From Ooceraea biroi (lineage: Eukaryota > Arthropoda > Insecta > Hymenoptera > Formicidae), in assembly GCF_003672135.1 (NCBI RefSeq), contig NC_039514.1, positions 12,761,787-12,825,786 of the forward strand: a stretch of 64,000 nt of DNA, in the 5' to 3' direction. Positions 23,220-33,389 of this stretch are shown here, piece by piece. The position numbers and the translations under genes were made by a program. Every line of letters begins with the position of its first letter. The stretch's first letter is position 1. The notes under the pieces are model-generated. The model ran no database searches and was not told the DNA's origin. It saw only the letters and a list, made by a program, of their open reading frames with translations.

Positions 23220-26200
23220 TTATAAAGTTATGGTCGAGCTTAAAGCTGCACTTATTATCATGCTTTTAGTGGCATTAATCTTTTCTGAGAAGTAGGAGTG
23301 TCCAATCTTGATTGAAATAGCGCTTATACCGACAGATAAATGACATGCCCAACCGAGTTGCTTCTTTTTACATGTATAAACATAGGGAACATTTTTCGCT
23401 TCGGCTAACTTTGTCAATCGTGCGAAGAAATCCAATGGCGCCAATAAGTGCGTGGCATTCTCGGCAAGTACAATGAAATCTGCTAGATTTTGCTCCACCG
23501 AGTTTATCACGTCGATCAACCCAATGAACAGCATATCTCTTTCCACGTGATACATTTGTCGAAGTAATATCAGCAATTCGTTAGACAATTGTTCCTTTAC
23601 AGTGAGATCGGCCACTCGCTTACATTCCTTACGTAAAGAAACAAAGAACATTTAAATATATTAAACACGGAAAGTATTTATTTTAAAACTAATGTGTATC
23701 GATTTTAAACGAGGATAAGATAAAAGAATATTGGATTGACTGGAAAGTCTGGATTTTTTAAGCAGATTTTAACAGATTAACAGATAAGATTCAAATGCAA
23801 ACATATATTTATTGTTCCAAATGTTTTACATACTCCAAAATAAATAATTTGATTATATGATTGTATTGTGTATCTTTGAACAATTTTATTTCGCCATTTT
23901 TAATACAACATTTACAGTATATATTTATATTGTATAACAAGAATAATATGAATAATCCAAGCTGAATTGATTATATGAGATGTGCCGTAATCTCAATACG
24001 TTGAAAGCTGATGAAAAAAGTTTGACCTTTATGCATTGGATTTTCGTGTTTTGAAAATAGCCTCTAAGGTTCGTTACGTCGTCAAACAAACAAGTTTAAA
24101 CGGAATCGCATGTGTTTACACTGCATTGTGGAGAGCTGTTTATTATTATTGTGTAGTAGGAGATATTCTGCACATAAACAATCGTATTATATTAAATGAT
24201 TCCATTTTATTTAATCCATATCTAAGCTTCTTTTTGTGTTACATTATTAGTTTCAATCTTATTTACTGTAAAGGTGGATATGTAAAAAAAAAGTATGTAA
24301 AAACAGGATATCGATCCTGTTTAGATTAAAATTCTTTCTATTTCCTGATGTATACTTCTTATCTGTGGTGTCAATTGAGATCCTTCATTCATTAATATCG
24401 AGCAGGCTACCACTGGTCTTGAAACTCCGCATGCTCGTCCCAATGTCTCTTTGCTTCTAATGAAGACGTATGGGACATTTTTGTCCTCGCAGAGAAGGGG
24501 CAAATGTAAGATAATTTCTAAAGGCTCGGCATCAGCCGCTAGTACGATAAACGAGGCTAGACCTCTGTTTAAAGTTTTTGTTGTCTCATTTGCTCCCTTT
24601 TTTAGTTGGCTATAAGTCACGGCTTGCTGTACTATATTAAAAATTTTTGAACTGAGTGTTGCGTCCGCCAGTGGAAACGCTTTTGGATTCACTGGAGCAG
24701 TGCTTTCAAGATCCGTCTGAAAAAATTGATTGATGAATGCATTTAAAGTAATTTATGATGTATCGAAGGAAGTTTTATCGGACAAAAGGAATCACAATCG
24801 TATTCTTGGTGTTTTAAAACACGATACATACAGACAAATCGCGTACATGCGATTCACGTGGAGAAAATTAACCTCGCATAGTGACGAATGTGATTCGAGC
24901 GCAAGACTTCTATCTGAATATTGCTACTCACCATATTGCGAAAAAACAAATCTCCAAAAATGCCAGAAAAAATTGTAAAGTCGAAATCGATGCTGTGATA
25001 TCCTGTGGCTGCAAAAATTACTGTTAACGACTTCGCACTCTCGGATAAACAGGCGTGTGATCCTTCTCTTCTCGATTACCCACAAGGCCACAACCCACAA
25101 CTAGAGTTCTATTAGAGGCGCGCGCGAGCAGATGTCGCCAGTTGCGACGAATGGCAACTGCTAGTTACAAAGTACAATTTCCTGTTGCGAAAGATAGTCG
25201 CGGTTGTTTGTACGAGAGTTGCCCGCTGCAGTGGCTGACGTATTGCGATTATCAGTTGCTATCGCAGAACATAAAAGTTAGGCAACTCTCGTATAGCAAC
25301 CGCGACTGCCTTTTGCAACCGGAAATTGTACTTTGTACTTAGCAGTTGTCGCGTTCAGTGTGCAGTGGCCATTAGCATTTAATAAAACCTCGTTCAATTT
25401 TCGAACTATGAGTCAAATTGAATACAAAAAGAAGCTTCAGCAATGCTGCTGCAAGTTTTTGTGCTCTATGAGTTATTACTTCAATAATTTTGGTATTGGG
25501 TCGTCCGGAAAGTTCGTGCCGATTTTTAATGGATGACGTTGGAACATGTCTGAATATATCAATGTTATTGAAAACATACGATTTATATACATATGCTTAA
25601 AGGTGACATTTCAACGCATCTTTAGGAAAAAAGTTGTTTCAGATAAATTGATTCGTGTCAGTTTTGTACTCTTTTGAAGATGGAAGAAAACAAAGAATAT
25701 TTTAGACACTTGATGCTTTTCTATTACCGGAAAGGCAAAAATGCCTCACAAGCAACAAATTCGATATGTTCTGTTTACCGAGAAGGCGCTTTAGCTGAAA
25801 GAACCGTACGTAAGTGGTTCGCTAAGTTTAGAGCTCGTGATTTTAACCTTAAAGACCAAGAACGCTCGGCAGACCCTCTACTGATGATGACCAAATCAAG
25901 ACACTGATCGAGAATAACCCGCGCTACACGACACGTGAATTAGCAGAGATACTGAAAATATCGAAAACCACTGTCCACGAGCTTGGTTATGTAAGTCGCT
26001 ATGATGTATGGGTTCCGCATAATTTGGCCGAAAAAATTTAATGGATCGCATTTCCATCTGCGACTCGCTGTACAAGCGCAACGAAAACGTACCATTTTTG
26101 AAGCAATTAGTGACGGGTGACGAAAAATGGATCATTTACAACAATATAGAACGAAAAAGATCCTGGGGTAAGCGAAACGAACCAGCATTAACCACTCCGA

Positions 26201-29200
26201 AAGCTAGCCTTCATCCAAAAAAAGTCATGCTCTGTGTCTGGTGGGATTGGAAAGGAATCCTATATTATGAGCTCCTACCACACAACCAAACGATAAATGC
26301 AGATAAGTACTGCTCGCAACTGGACGAATTAAAGACAGCGATTCAGGAAAAACGTCCAGAATTAGCTAATAGGAAGGGCGTCGTGTTCCATCAGGACAAT
26401 GCCAGACCTCATGTTTCTTTGACTACCCGACAAAAATTGTTGGAGTTTGGCTGGGATGTGCCACCTCACCCACCGTATTCACCAGACATTGCACCTTCAG
26501 ACTTTCACTTATTTAGGTCTTTGCAAAATTCTCTTAGCGGCAAGAACTTCAACTCTTTGATCGACATAAAAAACCACCTTGAGGAGTTTTTCGCCGAGAA
26601 ACCTAAGAAGTTCTGGGAGAATGGAATCTTCCAGTTGCGTGAAAGATGGACAAAGGTTGTGAAACAAAACGGTGTATACATAAGTCAATAAATATTTATC
26701 GACATAAAAAAATGTTGCCTTTGAATTTTCCTTCAAAATCGGCACGAACTTTCCGGACGACTCAATATATGCTATGGGCAGTTATAATTACTTGTTTCTC
26801 TTCATTTGTGCGACAAAAGGAACACGAGTTCGTGCATCGACACGTCGCTTTATCAGAATACAAATCGGCATCTTGTTCTTTTCTGTTATCCAAAAACATT
26901 CCTTTAAATCTTTAAAAATCCATAAGAATAACAAAATATATATATATATATATATATTTTGTTATTCTTATATATATATATATATACACAAGGTGTCCCG
27001 GGTTTTAACCGACAAACTGCGGGAGCATATTCTACTAGTGGAAATAAGAAAAAATTCTTATATCGAGTTTGCTTAGAAATGCTTTATTACAAAGTTATAA
27101 ACCAATATTGAAAAGAAATATGAGATAAGTAACAACGGATTTTTTCACAAAAATAAAAATTATCTACGCAATGATTTAGTGACGCATTTCAAAATGTTGT
27201 CCTTGCACATCGATACAAGCTAGACATCGACGTAGTACAGAATTTGTTACGGTACGACATTCCTGAAAATTTTGTTGCATCTCAGTAACTGAATTAGTAA
27301 TTCGTTGCTTTAAATCTATCTGGTACTCTCCTGTTGGGAAATCTACGTCGATACTCTCGTACGGCAGCTCGTGCATTTCCGTCACAGAATCCGTACACGA
27401 AATGAATATCAGTGTATTCCTCATTTGAAAACACTTTTGGCATTCTGATAGTAATTGCTAGTTCACACGACGATTGAAATCTAACGGCTACTGTTGTGAA
27501 AGTAACAATCATACTGAATCGTTTCGACATAGTGAACATGAATACATGTGAACATCTTCGACCTTCCAAATTCTACACTATGTTCCGTTGTTACTTATCT
27601 GATATTTCTTTTCAATATTGGTTTATAACTTTGTAATAAAGCATTTCTAAGCAAACTCGATATAAGAATTTTTTCTTATTTCCACTAGTAGAATATGCTC
27701 CCGCAGTTTGTCGGTTAAAACCCGGGACACCCTGTATATAGAAAACTTACTTTAAGAAACAAATAGCATACTTTTCTGGCAGTTCGTCATTCGCGCTGTC
27801 TAACAGAGCATTCCAACAAATGTCTGTGATACTAGTTGGAACGATTACATTGTATTCTTGCTGGTTCTTTAATTCTGCAAGTTTTCGAATCTCCTTGGCG
27901 ACGATTTGGAGCGGTTCCCGGTTTGTAGATTTATCTATAAATACACATATTGTAATTTTCTTATATAGTATAAATAATGGATTTTTATAATATTAATTGA
28001 TAAGTCATTTAGTATTATTTAATAAAATTATTGAGCGAGTAAAAAAAGGAAGACATTTAGTTTATATCAGTTTATTATAGTTATTCGCAAGATTGATAAT
28101 CTTTTTCCATGTTCCCAGCAAACACAAAATATAACTATTATATAACACAGAAGTAACACGTAATATAACAACTGTTATATGTTATTAATGTTGAGGTTGC
28201 ATAATTTACTTTGTAACTGCAATATAACTGCGTTATAAAACTGTTATATTGCTCTGTTATACATTGGTTATAATAATATAACAGTAATATAACTGAAATA
28301 TGAATTATTATATAACTGTAATATTTGCATATTATGTCTATGTTATATATCATTTTTAACATTCAGATGTCGAGTTGTCCGGTAGATGGCTTCGTTTCTC
28401 GCATGCAAAATATAATATAAAATATATATAGGAACGGTGATCACGGCAGGGCACAACTTGTATCGTAAGTCCATTTCTACGATGAAGTGGTACATTTTTG
28501 AACGAATAATAAATAAGAGGAAAGTACGAATTTGTACATAACGTTTAGGAAAATTAATTAAACATGCACCTGTAGTTGTAGAGAGAGGAAGAAAGAATAA
28601 ATAACATATATTCCATTTATATAACATTTAAATAACATTTTAGTAACACGTTATATTATTGTTATATTACTGCAATTTTGTTTGAGTGGGAAATTACAAC
28701 TAACATATACGTTACATGTAACGAACATGTTATATTTCGTGTTACATTCTGTTATATTATGGCAATATCATTGTTATATGACTGTGTTTGCTGGGTTTTA
28801 TATTAAAGATCTCACCTGCGCTGCAATTGCATTGAGAAAGAATTGGTTTACACCCGGGTGGTGGTGAGTCTTTGCACATTGACATTCTTTGTGGTTTAAT
28901 AATGCCATTAAGCCGTTCCTCTTCAAACAATCCGACCCTAATATCGCTTCCCTGATTCGCTGGATATTGGATATCATCAGTAGAATTTAAATCACAGACA
29001 CTCAAGTACTTTTGAAAGATTTCTGTCATCGCAACTGATGGATCTTGCTCCTCTGTCAAATGTAACTGTGAAATTATCTCATCGCTTCCTGACGGCGGCA
29101 GCTTGTCAAGCATGTTCCGATAAATATTTCGCAAAAATGCTTTTCCGTTGGCTCTTAATCCGATCTTCGTGATGTCAGGATCATCGGAATCCCGGTGAAT

Positions 29201-29400
29201 CTCAGATTCGAGCGCGTGTGATCGCGCGAAATTTTTTAACGGTGCGCTGCGAGATCTGGAATACGCTTTTGCGAATATTATGCATTTGTCAGAATCACAT
29301 GGTGATGATAATGAAACACTATCTTCGTGCAGAGCACCATCATTTCTCGTAGTATCACAAACTGGCGAATCATGGATTATTTCTTTTCCGCAATGTTTCA
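23220..29400 (-). CDS. L7Ae-domain protein (RPP38-like?), 5' end not found
   Basis: Three exons join with agreeing phases: about 28813-29400, 27753-27936 and 23220-23631 (stop 23220-23222). The first encodes a mostly disordered ~195-residue region with FLRNIYRNMLDKLPPSGSDE. The second reads TSITDICWNALLDS. The last is an L7Ae/L30e RNA-binding fold: LFIGLIDVINSVEQ, ADFIVLAENA, NVPYVYTCKKKQLGWAC, GISAISIKIG. L7Ae proteins bind kink-turn RNA. The domain order suits the RNase P/MRP subunit RPP38, with SECIS-binding protein 2 as an alternative; I cannot decide. The first exon seen starts at an acceptor (cctaattag), so a further exon with the ATG must lie upstream, perhaps beyond the repeats at 29.9-33 kb. 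The large last intron contains SNU13 and several transposons. Confidence 0.7.
24321..24934 (-). CDS. SNU13: SNU13/NHP2L1 (15.5K) snRNP protein
   Basis: SNU13 binds the U4 snRNA kink-turn in the U4/U6.U5 tri-snRNP and C/D box snoRNAs. The coding sequence has two exons. The first contributes only the ATG (24932-24934), immediately followed by GTGAGT. The second, 24321-24716, continues TDLESTAPVNPKAFPLADAT and carries the L7Ae signature KGANETTKTLNRG, AADAEPLEIILHLPLLCEDK, NVPYVFIRSKETLGRACGVS, ending EIERILI. Total is about 128 residues, the normal SNU13 length. It lies on the same strand within an intron of the larger L7Ae gene. A degenerate second copy is at 32740-33362. The protein is somewhat diverged in its first 30 residues compared with other animal SNU13 proteins as I know them. 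Confidence 0.93.
25144..25353. mobile_element. Foldback MITE, arms ~65 bp or more
   Basis: The left arm (containing gttacaaagtacaatttcct and gtcgcggttg) is repeated inverted at the right (aggcaactctcgtatagcaa, aaattgtactttgtac). The centre is ~60 bp. No clear target duplication. It lies in the intron of the L7Ae-domain gene just upstream of SNU13. Confidence 0.75.
25496..26765 (+). mobile_element. Nearly intact mariner element
   Basis: Perfectly placed TA dinucleotides (25494-25495 and 26766-26767) flank inverted ends TTGGGTCGTCCGGAAAGTTC and its complement. Length 1270 bp matches a full-length mariner. It lies in the large intron of the L7Ae-domain gene. Confidence 0.95.
25680..26691 (+). 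pseudogene. Mariner transposase with a frameshift in the N-terminal half
   Basis: ATG 25680 starts MEENKEYFRHLMLFYYRKGK, then TVRKWFAKFRARDFNLKDQE up to the linker ERSADP, where the frame breaks at about 25870. The helix-turn-helix part (YTTRELAEILKISKTTVHE) lies in another frame to ~25985. From 26041 the catalytic region is uninterrupted: TGDEKWI, VMLCVWWDWKGILYYELL, HQDNARPHVSL, YSPDIAPSDFHLF. Exactly 34 residues separate the second and third Asp (D,D34D). All three catalytic residues are present, so only the N-terminal damage prevents function. This is the best preserved transposon in the window. Confidence 0.93.
26930..26988. repeat. TA microsatellite with palindromic flanks
   Basis: Runs of (TA)n occur on both sides of ttttgttattctta, itself an inverted copy of the aagaataacaaaata just before. 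This probably marks the boundary with the element starting near 26989. Confidence 0.8.
26989..27734 (-). mobile_element. Internally deleted element with GGTGTCCCGGG ends
   Basis: Long inverted ends of about 135 bp begin 'caaggtgtcccgggttttaa' at the left; the right end finishes 'cccgggacaccctg' before TATA. The interior carries N- and C-terminal pieces of one transposase without its middle, so this is a deletion derivative. It lies in the intron between the last two exons of the L7Ae-domain gene. Confidence 0.85.
27176..27569 (-). pseudogene. Transposase remnant, N-terminal DUF4817-like and C-terminal tail
   Basis: The minus-strand frame contains EEYTDIHFVYGFCDGNARAA followed by RRRFPNRRVPDR. 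This is the helix-turn-helix block (DUF4817 type) that starts many insect mariner-like transposases. After a frame change the remainder ends ITNSVTEMQQNFQECRTVTN, RRCLACIDVQGQHFE, the usual C-terminal tail of the same family. The whole DDE catalytic region is missing. Confidence 0.8.
28114..28795. mobile_element. Non-autonomous element with CCCAGCAAACACA ends
   Basis: The left end reads CCCAGCAAACACA and the right end TGTGTTTGCTGGG. TT lies directly outside both ends, possibly a 2-bp duplication. The interior is rich in repeated 'atataac' motifs and has no transposase. It shares its ends and the subterminal block 'gtgggaaattacaactaac' with the 152 bp element at 54966. It lies in an intron of the L7Ae-domain gene. 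Confidence 0.8.
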
Positions 29401-29739
29401 CTAATTAGGCACGTAAAAAAATGAGTGACTTTGTTTTCAATTTGAATATTGTTACATATTAAAAATATAAGTATTATAGGTTATTATTATAAATTTTATT
29501 ATTTTTATTATCGTCTTCCTTTAATATGCAATTATTTGTTTGTGCAAATTATTAATAATTATTATACTTATATAAATAATATGAAGAGAACCTACTTGTA
29601 GTGTAGTAGATACAGAAAATTTTTTATATCTAGCGAATGAAATTAACAATTATTAATCTCGGGAAATTTACTCAATTGTGTCAATCATTGGACGCGATGT
29701 GATATCAAAATCAAATGTCTATTCGAGGTTGTTATTAAT

Positions 29740-29976
29740 TCAAAGTTTAAACACATCACATTTTGTTTATACTGCAGGGTAGAGAGCTGTTTATTGTTCT
29801 GGCAAATATTCTACACATAAATAATTTGTATTATAATAAGTATTATAATAATAAGCGATTCCATTCTATTCTTATTTTTATATTATTTACATTTTTACAT
29901 TAAGTTTCAGCCTTATTTACAATAAGGGTTGATATGTGTAAAAAACGTATAGAAAAACTGGATACACATCCTGTTT
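29740..29976. repeat. Duplicated SNU13 3' flank
   Basis: The segment matches 24080-24320 downstream of SNU13, with shared blocks such as 'agagctgtttattgt', 'gattccatt' and 'tacatcctgttta'-like text. This shows that the duplication included the 3' flank. The tandem array starts directly after it. Confidence 0.7.
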
Positions 29977-32900
29977 AAAGGCACATAAGAAAACCTAAGC
30001 AGTAAAATTTAAGACTTAAAAGTCTTAATTTCTTTGCGATCAATCACAGTCGAGAACGTAGCAGACATTTTAAAACTTGAAACTTGTGATTGATGGCATC
30101 TCTTAAATCTCACCGCTTAAGTTTTCCTGTGTGTGTGTGATGCTTTGACTATATTGTCAAAGGTGCGATGACATTAAAAGTCCTTCTATTACTCGACGTA
30201 TGCTTTGAATCTGCGGTGCCAGTTTTGATTCTTCATTTATTAACGTGGAGCAGGTTATCACTGGGTTTTGTTCTCCGCATATTTGTCCTAATGTCTCCTT
30301 ACCTTTAACAAAAACGTAAGGGACGCTTTTCTTCTCGCAGATAAACAGCAAATGGCGGATAGTAGAACGTTTGGCATCGGCCGCTATCACAATAAACCAG
30401 GCTTGCTTTTAAGGCACATAAGAAAACCTAAGCAGTAAAATTTAAGACTTAAAAGTCTTAATTTTCTTTGCGACAATCACAGTCGAGAACGTAGCAGACA
30501 TTTTAAAACTTGAAACTTGTGATTGATGGCATCTCTTAAATCTCACCGCTTAAGTTTTCCTGTGTGTGTGTGTGATGCTTTGACTATATAGTCAAAGGTG
30601 CGATGACATTAAAAGTCCTTCTATTACTCGACGTATACTTTGAATCTGCGGTGCCAGTTTTGATTCTTCATTTATTAACGTGGAGCAGGTTATCACTGGG
30701 TTTTGTTCTCCGCATATTTGTCCTAATGTCTCCTTTAACAAAAACGTAAGGGACGCTTTTCTTCTCGCAGATAAACAGCAAATGGCGGATAGTAGAACGT
30801 TTGGCATCGGCCGCTATCACAATAAACCAGGCTTGCTTTTAAGGCACATAAGAAAACCTAAGCAGTAAAATTTAAGACTTAAAAGTCTTAATTTTCTTTG
30901 CGATCAATCACAGTCGAGAACGTAGCAGACATTTTAAAACTTGAAACTTGTGATTGATGGCATCTCTTAAATCTCACCGCTTAAGTTTTCCTGTGTGTGT
31001 GTGATGCTTTGACTATATTGTCAAAGGTGCGATGACATTAAAAGTCCTTCTATTACTCGACGTATGCTTTGAATCTGCGGTGCCAGTTTTGATTCTTCAT
31101 TTATTAACGTGGAGCAGGTTATCACTGGGTTTTGTTCTCCGCATATTTGTCCTAATGTCTCCTTTAACAAAAACGTAAGGGACGCTTTTCTTCTCGCAGA
31201 TAAACAGCAAATGGCGGATAGTAGAACGTTTGGCATCGGCCGCTATCACAATAAACCAGGCTTGCTTTTAAGGCACATAAGAAAACCTAAGCAGTAAAAT
31301 TTAAGACTTAAAAGTCTTAATTTTCTTTGCGACAATCACAGTCGAGAACGTAGCAGACATTTTAAAACTTGAAACTTGTGATTGATGGCATCTCTTAAAT
31401 CTCACCGCTTAAGTTTTCCTGTGTGTGTGTGATGCTTTGACTATATAGTCAAAGGTGCGATGACATTAAAAGTCCTTCTATTACTCGACGTATGCTTTGA
31501 ATCTGCGGTGCCAGTTTTGATTCTTCATTTATTAACGTGGAGCAGGTTATCACTGGGTTTTGTTCTCCGCATATTTGTCCTAATGTCTCCTTTAACAAAA
31601 ACGTAAGGGACGCTTTTCTTCTCGCAGATAAACAGCAAATGGCGGATAGTAGAACGTTTGGCATCGGCCGCTATCACAATAAACCAGGCTTGCTTTTAAG
31701 GCACATAAGAAAACCTAAGCAGTAAAATTTAAGACTTAAAAGTCTTAATTTTCTTTGCGATCAATCACAGTCGAGAACGTAGCAGACATTTTAAAACTTG
31801 AAACTTGTGATTGATGGCATCTCTTAAATCTCACCGCTTAAGTTTTCCTGTGTGTGTGTGATGCTTTGACTATATTGTCAAAGGTGTGATGACATTAAAA
31901 GTCCTTCTATTACTCGACGTATGCTTTGAATCTGCGGTGCCAGTTTTGATTCTTCATTTATTAACGTGGAGCAGGTTATCACTGGGTTTTGTTCTCCGCA
32001 TATTTGTCCTAATGTCTCCTTACCTTTAACAAAAACGTAAGGGACGCTTTTCTTCTCGCAGATAAACAGCAAATGGCGGATAGTAGAACGTTTGGCATCG
32101 GCCGCTATCACAATAAACCAGGCTTGCTTTTAAGGCACATAAGAAAACCTAAGCAGTAAAATTTAAGACTTAAAAGTCTTAATTTTCTTTGCGACAATCA
32201 CAGTCGAGAACGTAGCAGACATTTTAAAACTTGAAACTTGTGATTGATGGCATCTCTTAAATCTCACCGCTTAAGTTTTCCTGTGTGTGTGTGATGCTTT
32301 GACTATATAGTCAAAGGTGCGATGACATTAAAAGTCCTTCTATTACTCGACGTATGCTTTGAATCTGCGGTGCCAGTTTTGATTCTTCATTTATTAACGT
32401 GGAGCAGGTTATCACTGGGTTTTGTTCTCCGCATATTTGTCCTAATGTCTCCTTTAACAAAAACGTAAGGGACGCTTTTCTTCTCGCAGATAAACAGCAA
32501 ATGGCGGATAGTAGAACGTTTGGCATCGGCCGCTATCACAATAAACCAGGCTTGCTTTTAAGGCACATAAGAAAACCTAAGCAGTAAAATTTAAGACTTA
32601 AAAGTCTTAATTTTCTTTGCGATCAATCACAGTCGAGAACGTAGCAGACATTTTAAAACTTGAAACTTGTGATTGATGGCATCTCTTAAATCTCACCGCT
32701 TAAGTTTTCCTGTGTGTGTGTGATGCTTTGACTATATTGTCAAAGGTGCGATGACATTAAAAGTCCTTCTATTACTCGACGTATGCTTTGAATCTGCGGT
32801 GCCAGTTTTGATTCTTCATTTATTAACGTGGAGCAGGTTATCACTGGGTTTTGTTCTCCGCATATTTGTCCTAATGTCTCCTTTAACAAAAACGTAAGGG

Positions 32901-32986
32901 ACGCTTTTCTTCTCGCAGATAAACAGCAAATGGCGGATAGTAGAACGTTTGGCATCGGCCGCTATCACAATAAACCAGGCTTGCTT
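29977..32986 (-). repeat. Seven-unit ~430 bp tandem array of the SNU13-like 3' half
   Basis: Each unit holds the 3' portion of the SNU13-like exon (from KKQAWFIVIAADAKR through IEGLLMSSHL and a stop) plus ~210 bp of 3' flank with the hairpin 'taagacttaaaagtctta'. Coding starts of successive units lie at stops 30157, 30592, 31021, 31449, 31878, 32311 and 32740. Units 1 and 5 keep the frame through VPYVFVKGKETLGQICG; the other five share a 5-bp deletion before the 'ctttaac' stretch that shifts the frame. Odd units have 'gcgatcaatc' and 'tatattgtc', even units 'gcgacaatc' and 'tatatagtc'. None has the 5' part of the gene except the last. Confidence 0.95.
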
Positions 32987-33362
32987 TTTTCTGTATAACG
33001 TTTTCGTAGTCTCATAGGCCCCCGTTTTGAGTTGGCTGTGAGTCTTAGCTTTTTGTACTGTATTAAAGATTCTTGAACTGAGTGTTTCGTTCGCCAGTGG
33101 AAACACTTTTGGATTTGCCAGACCAGTGCTTTCGAGATCCGTCTGAAAGAATAGATCGCAATGCATTTAGAGTAATTTATTATGATGTATTGAAGGAAGT
33201 TTTATCGGACAATAGGAATCACAATCGTATTCTTAGCGGTTTTGAAACATAATATACACAGACAAATCGCGTATATGCGATTCATGTGCAGATTCACGTC
33301 TAAACAATTAATTTCGTACAGTGACGAGTGTGATTCGAGCGCAAGATATTGTTACTCACCAT
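32740..33362 (-). pseudogene. SNU13-like paralogue, frameshifted
   Basis: The exon layout is the same as SNU13: an ATG-only first exon (33360-33362) followed by GTGAGT, then exon 32740-33142. It reads TDLESTGLANPKVFPLANET, TVQKAKTHSQLKTGAYETTK, FIVIAADAKRSTIRHLLFIC and EKKSVPYVFVKG, where a 5-bp deletion shifts the frame before TLGQICGEQNPVITCSTLIN. Key SNU13 residues have changed: KGANEATKTLNRG has become KTGAYETTKTLYRKK, and the AEPLEI segment AKRSTI. It is a decaying duplicate of the gene at 24321-24934 and the source of the tandem array. Confidence 0.9.
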
Positions 33363-33389
33363 GTTGTGAAGAAATAAGTTTCCAGAAAG

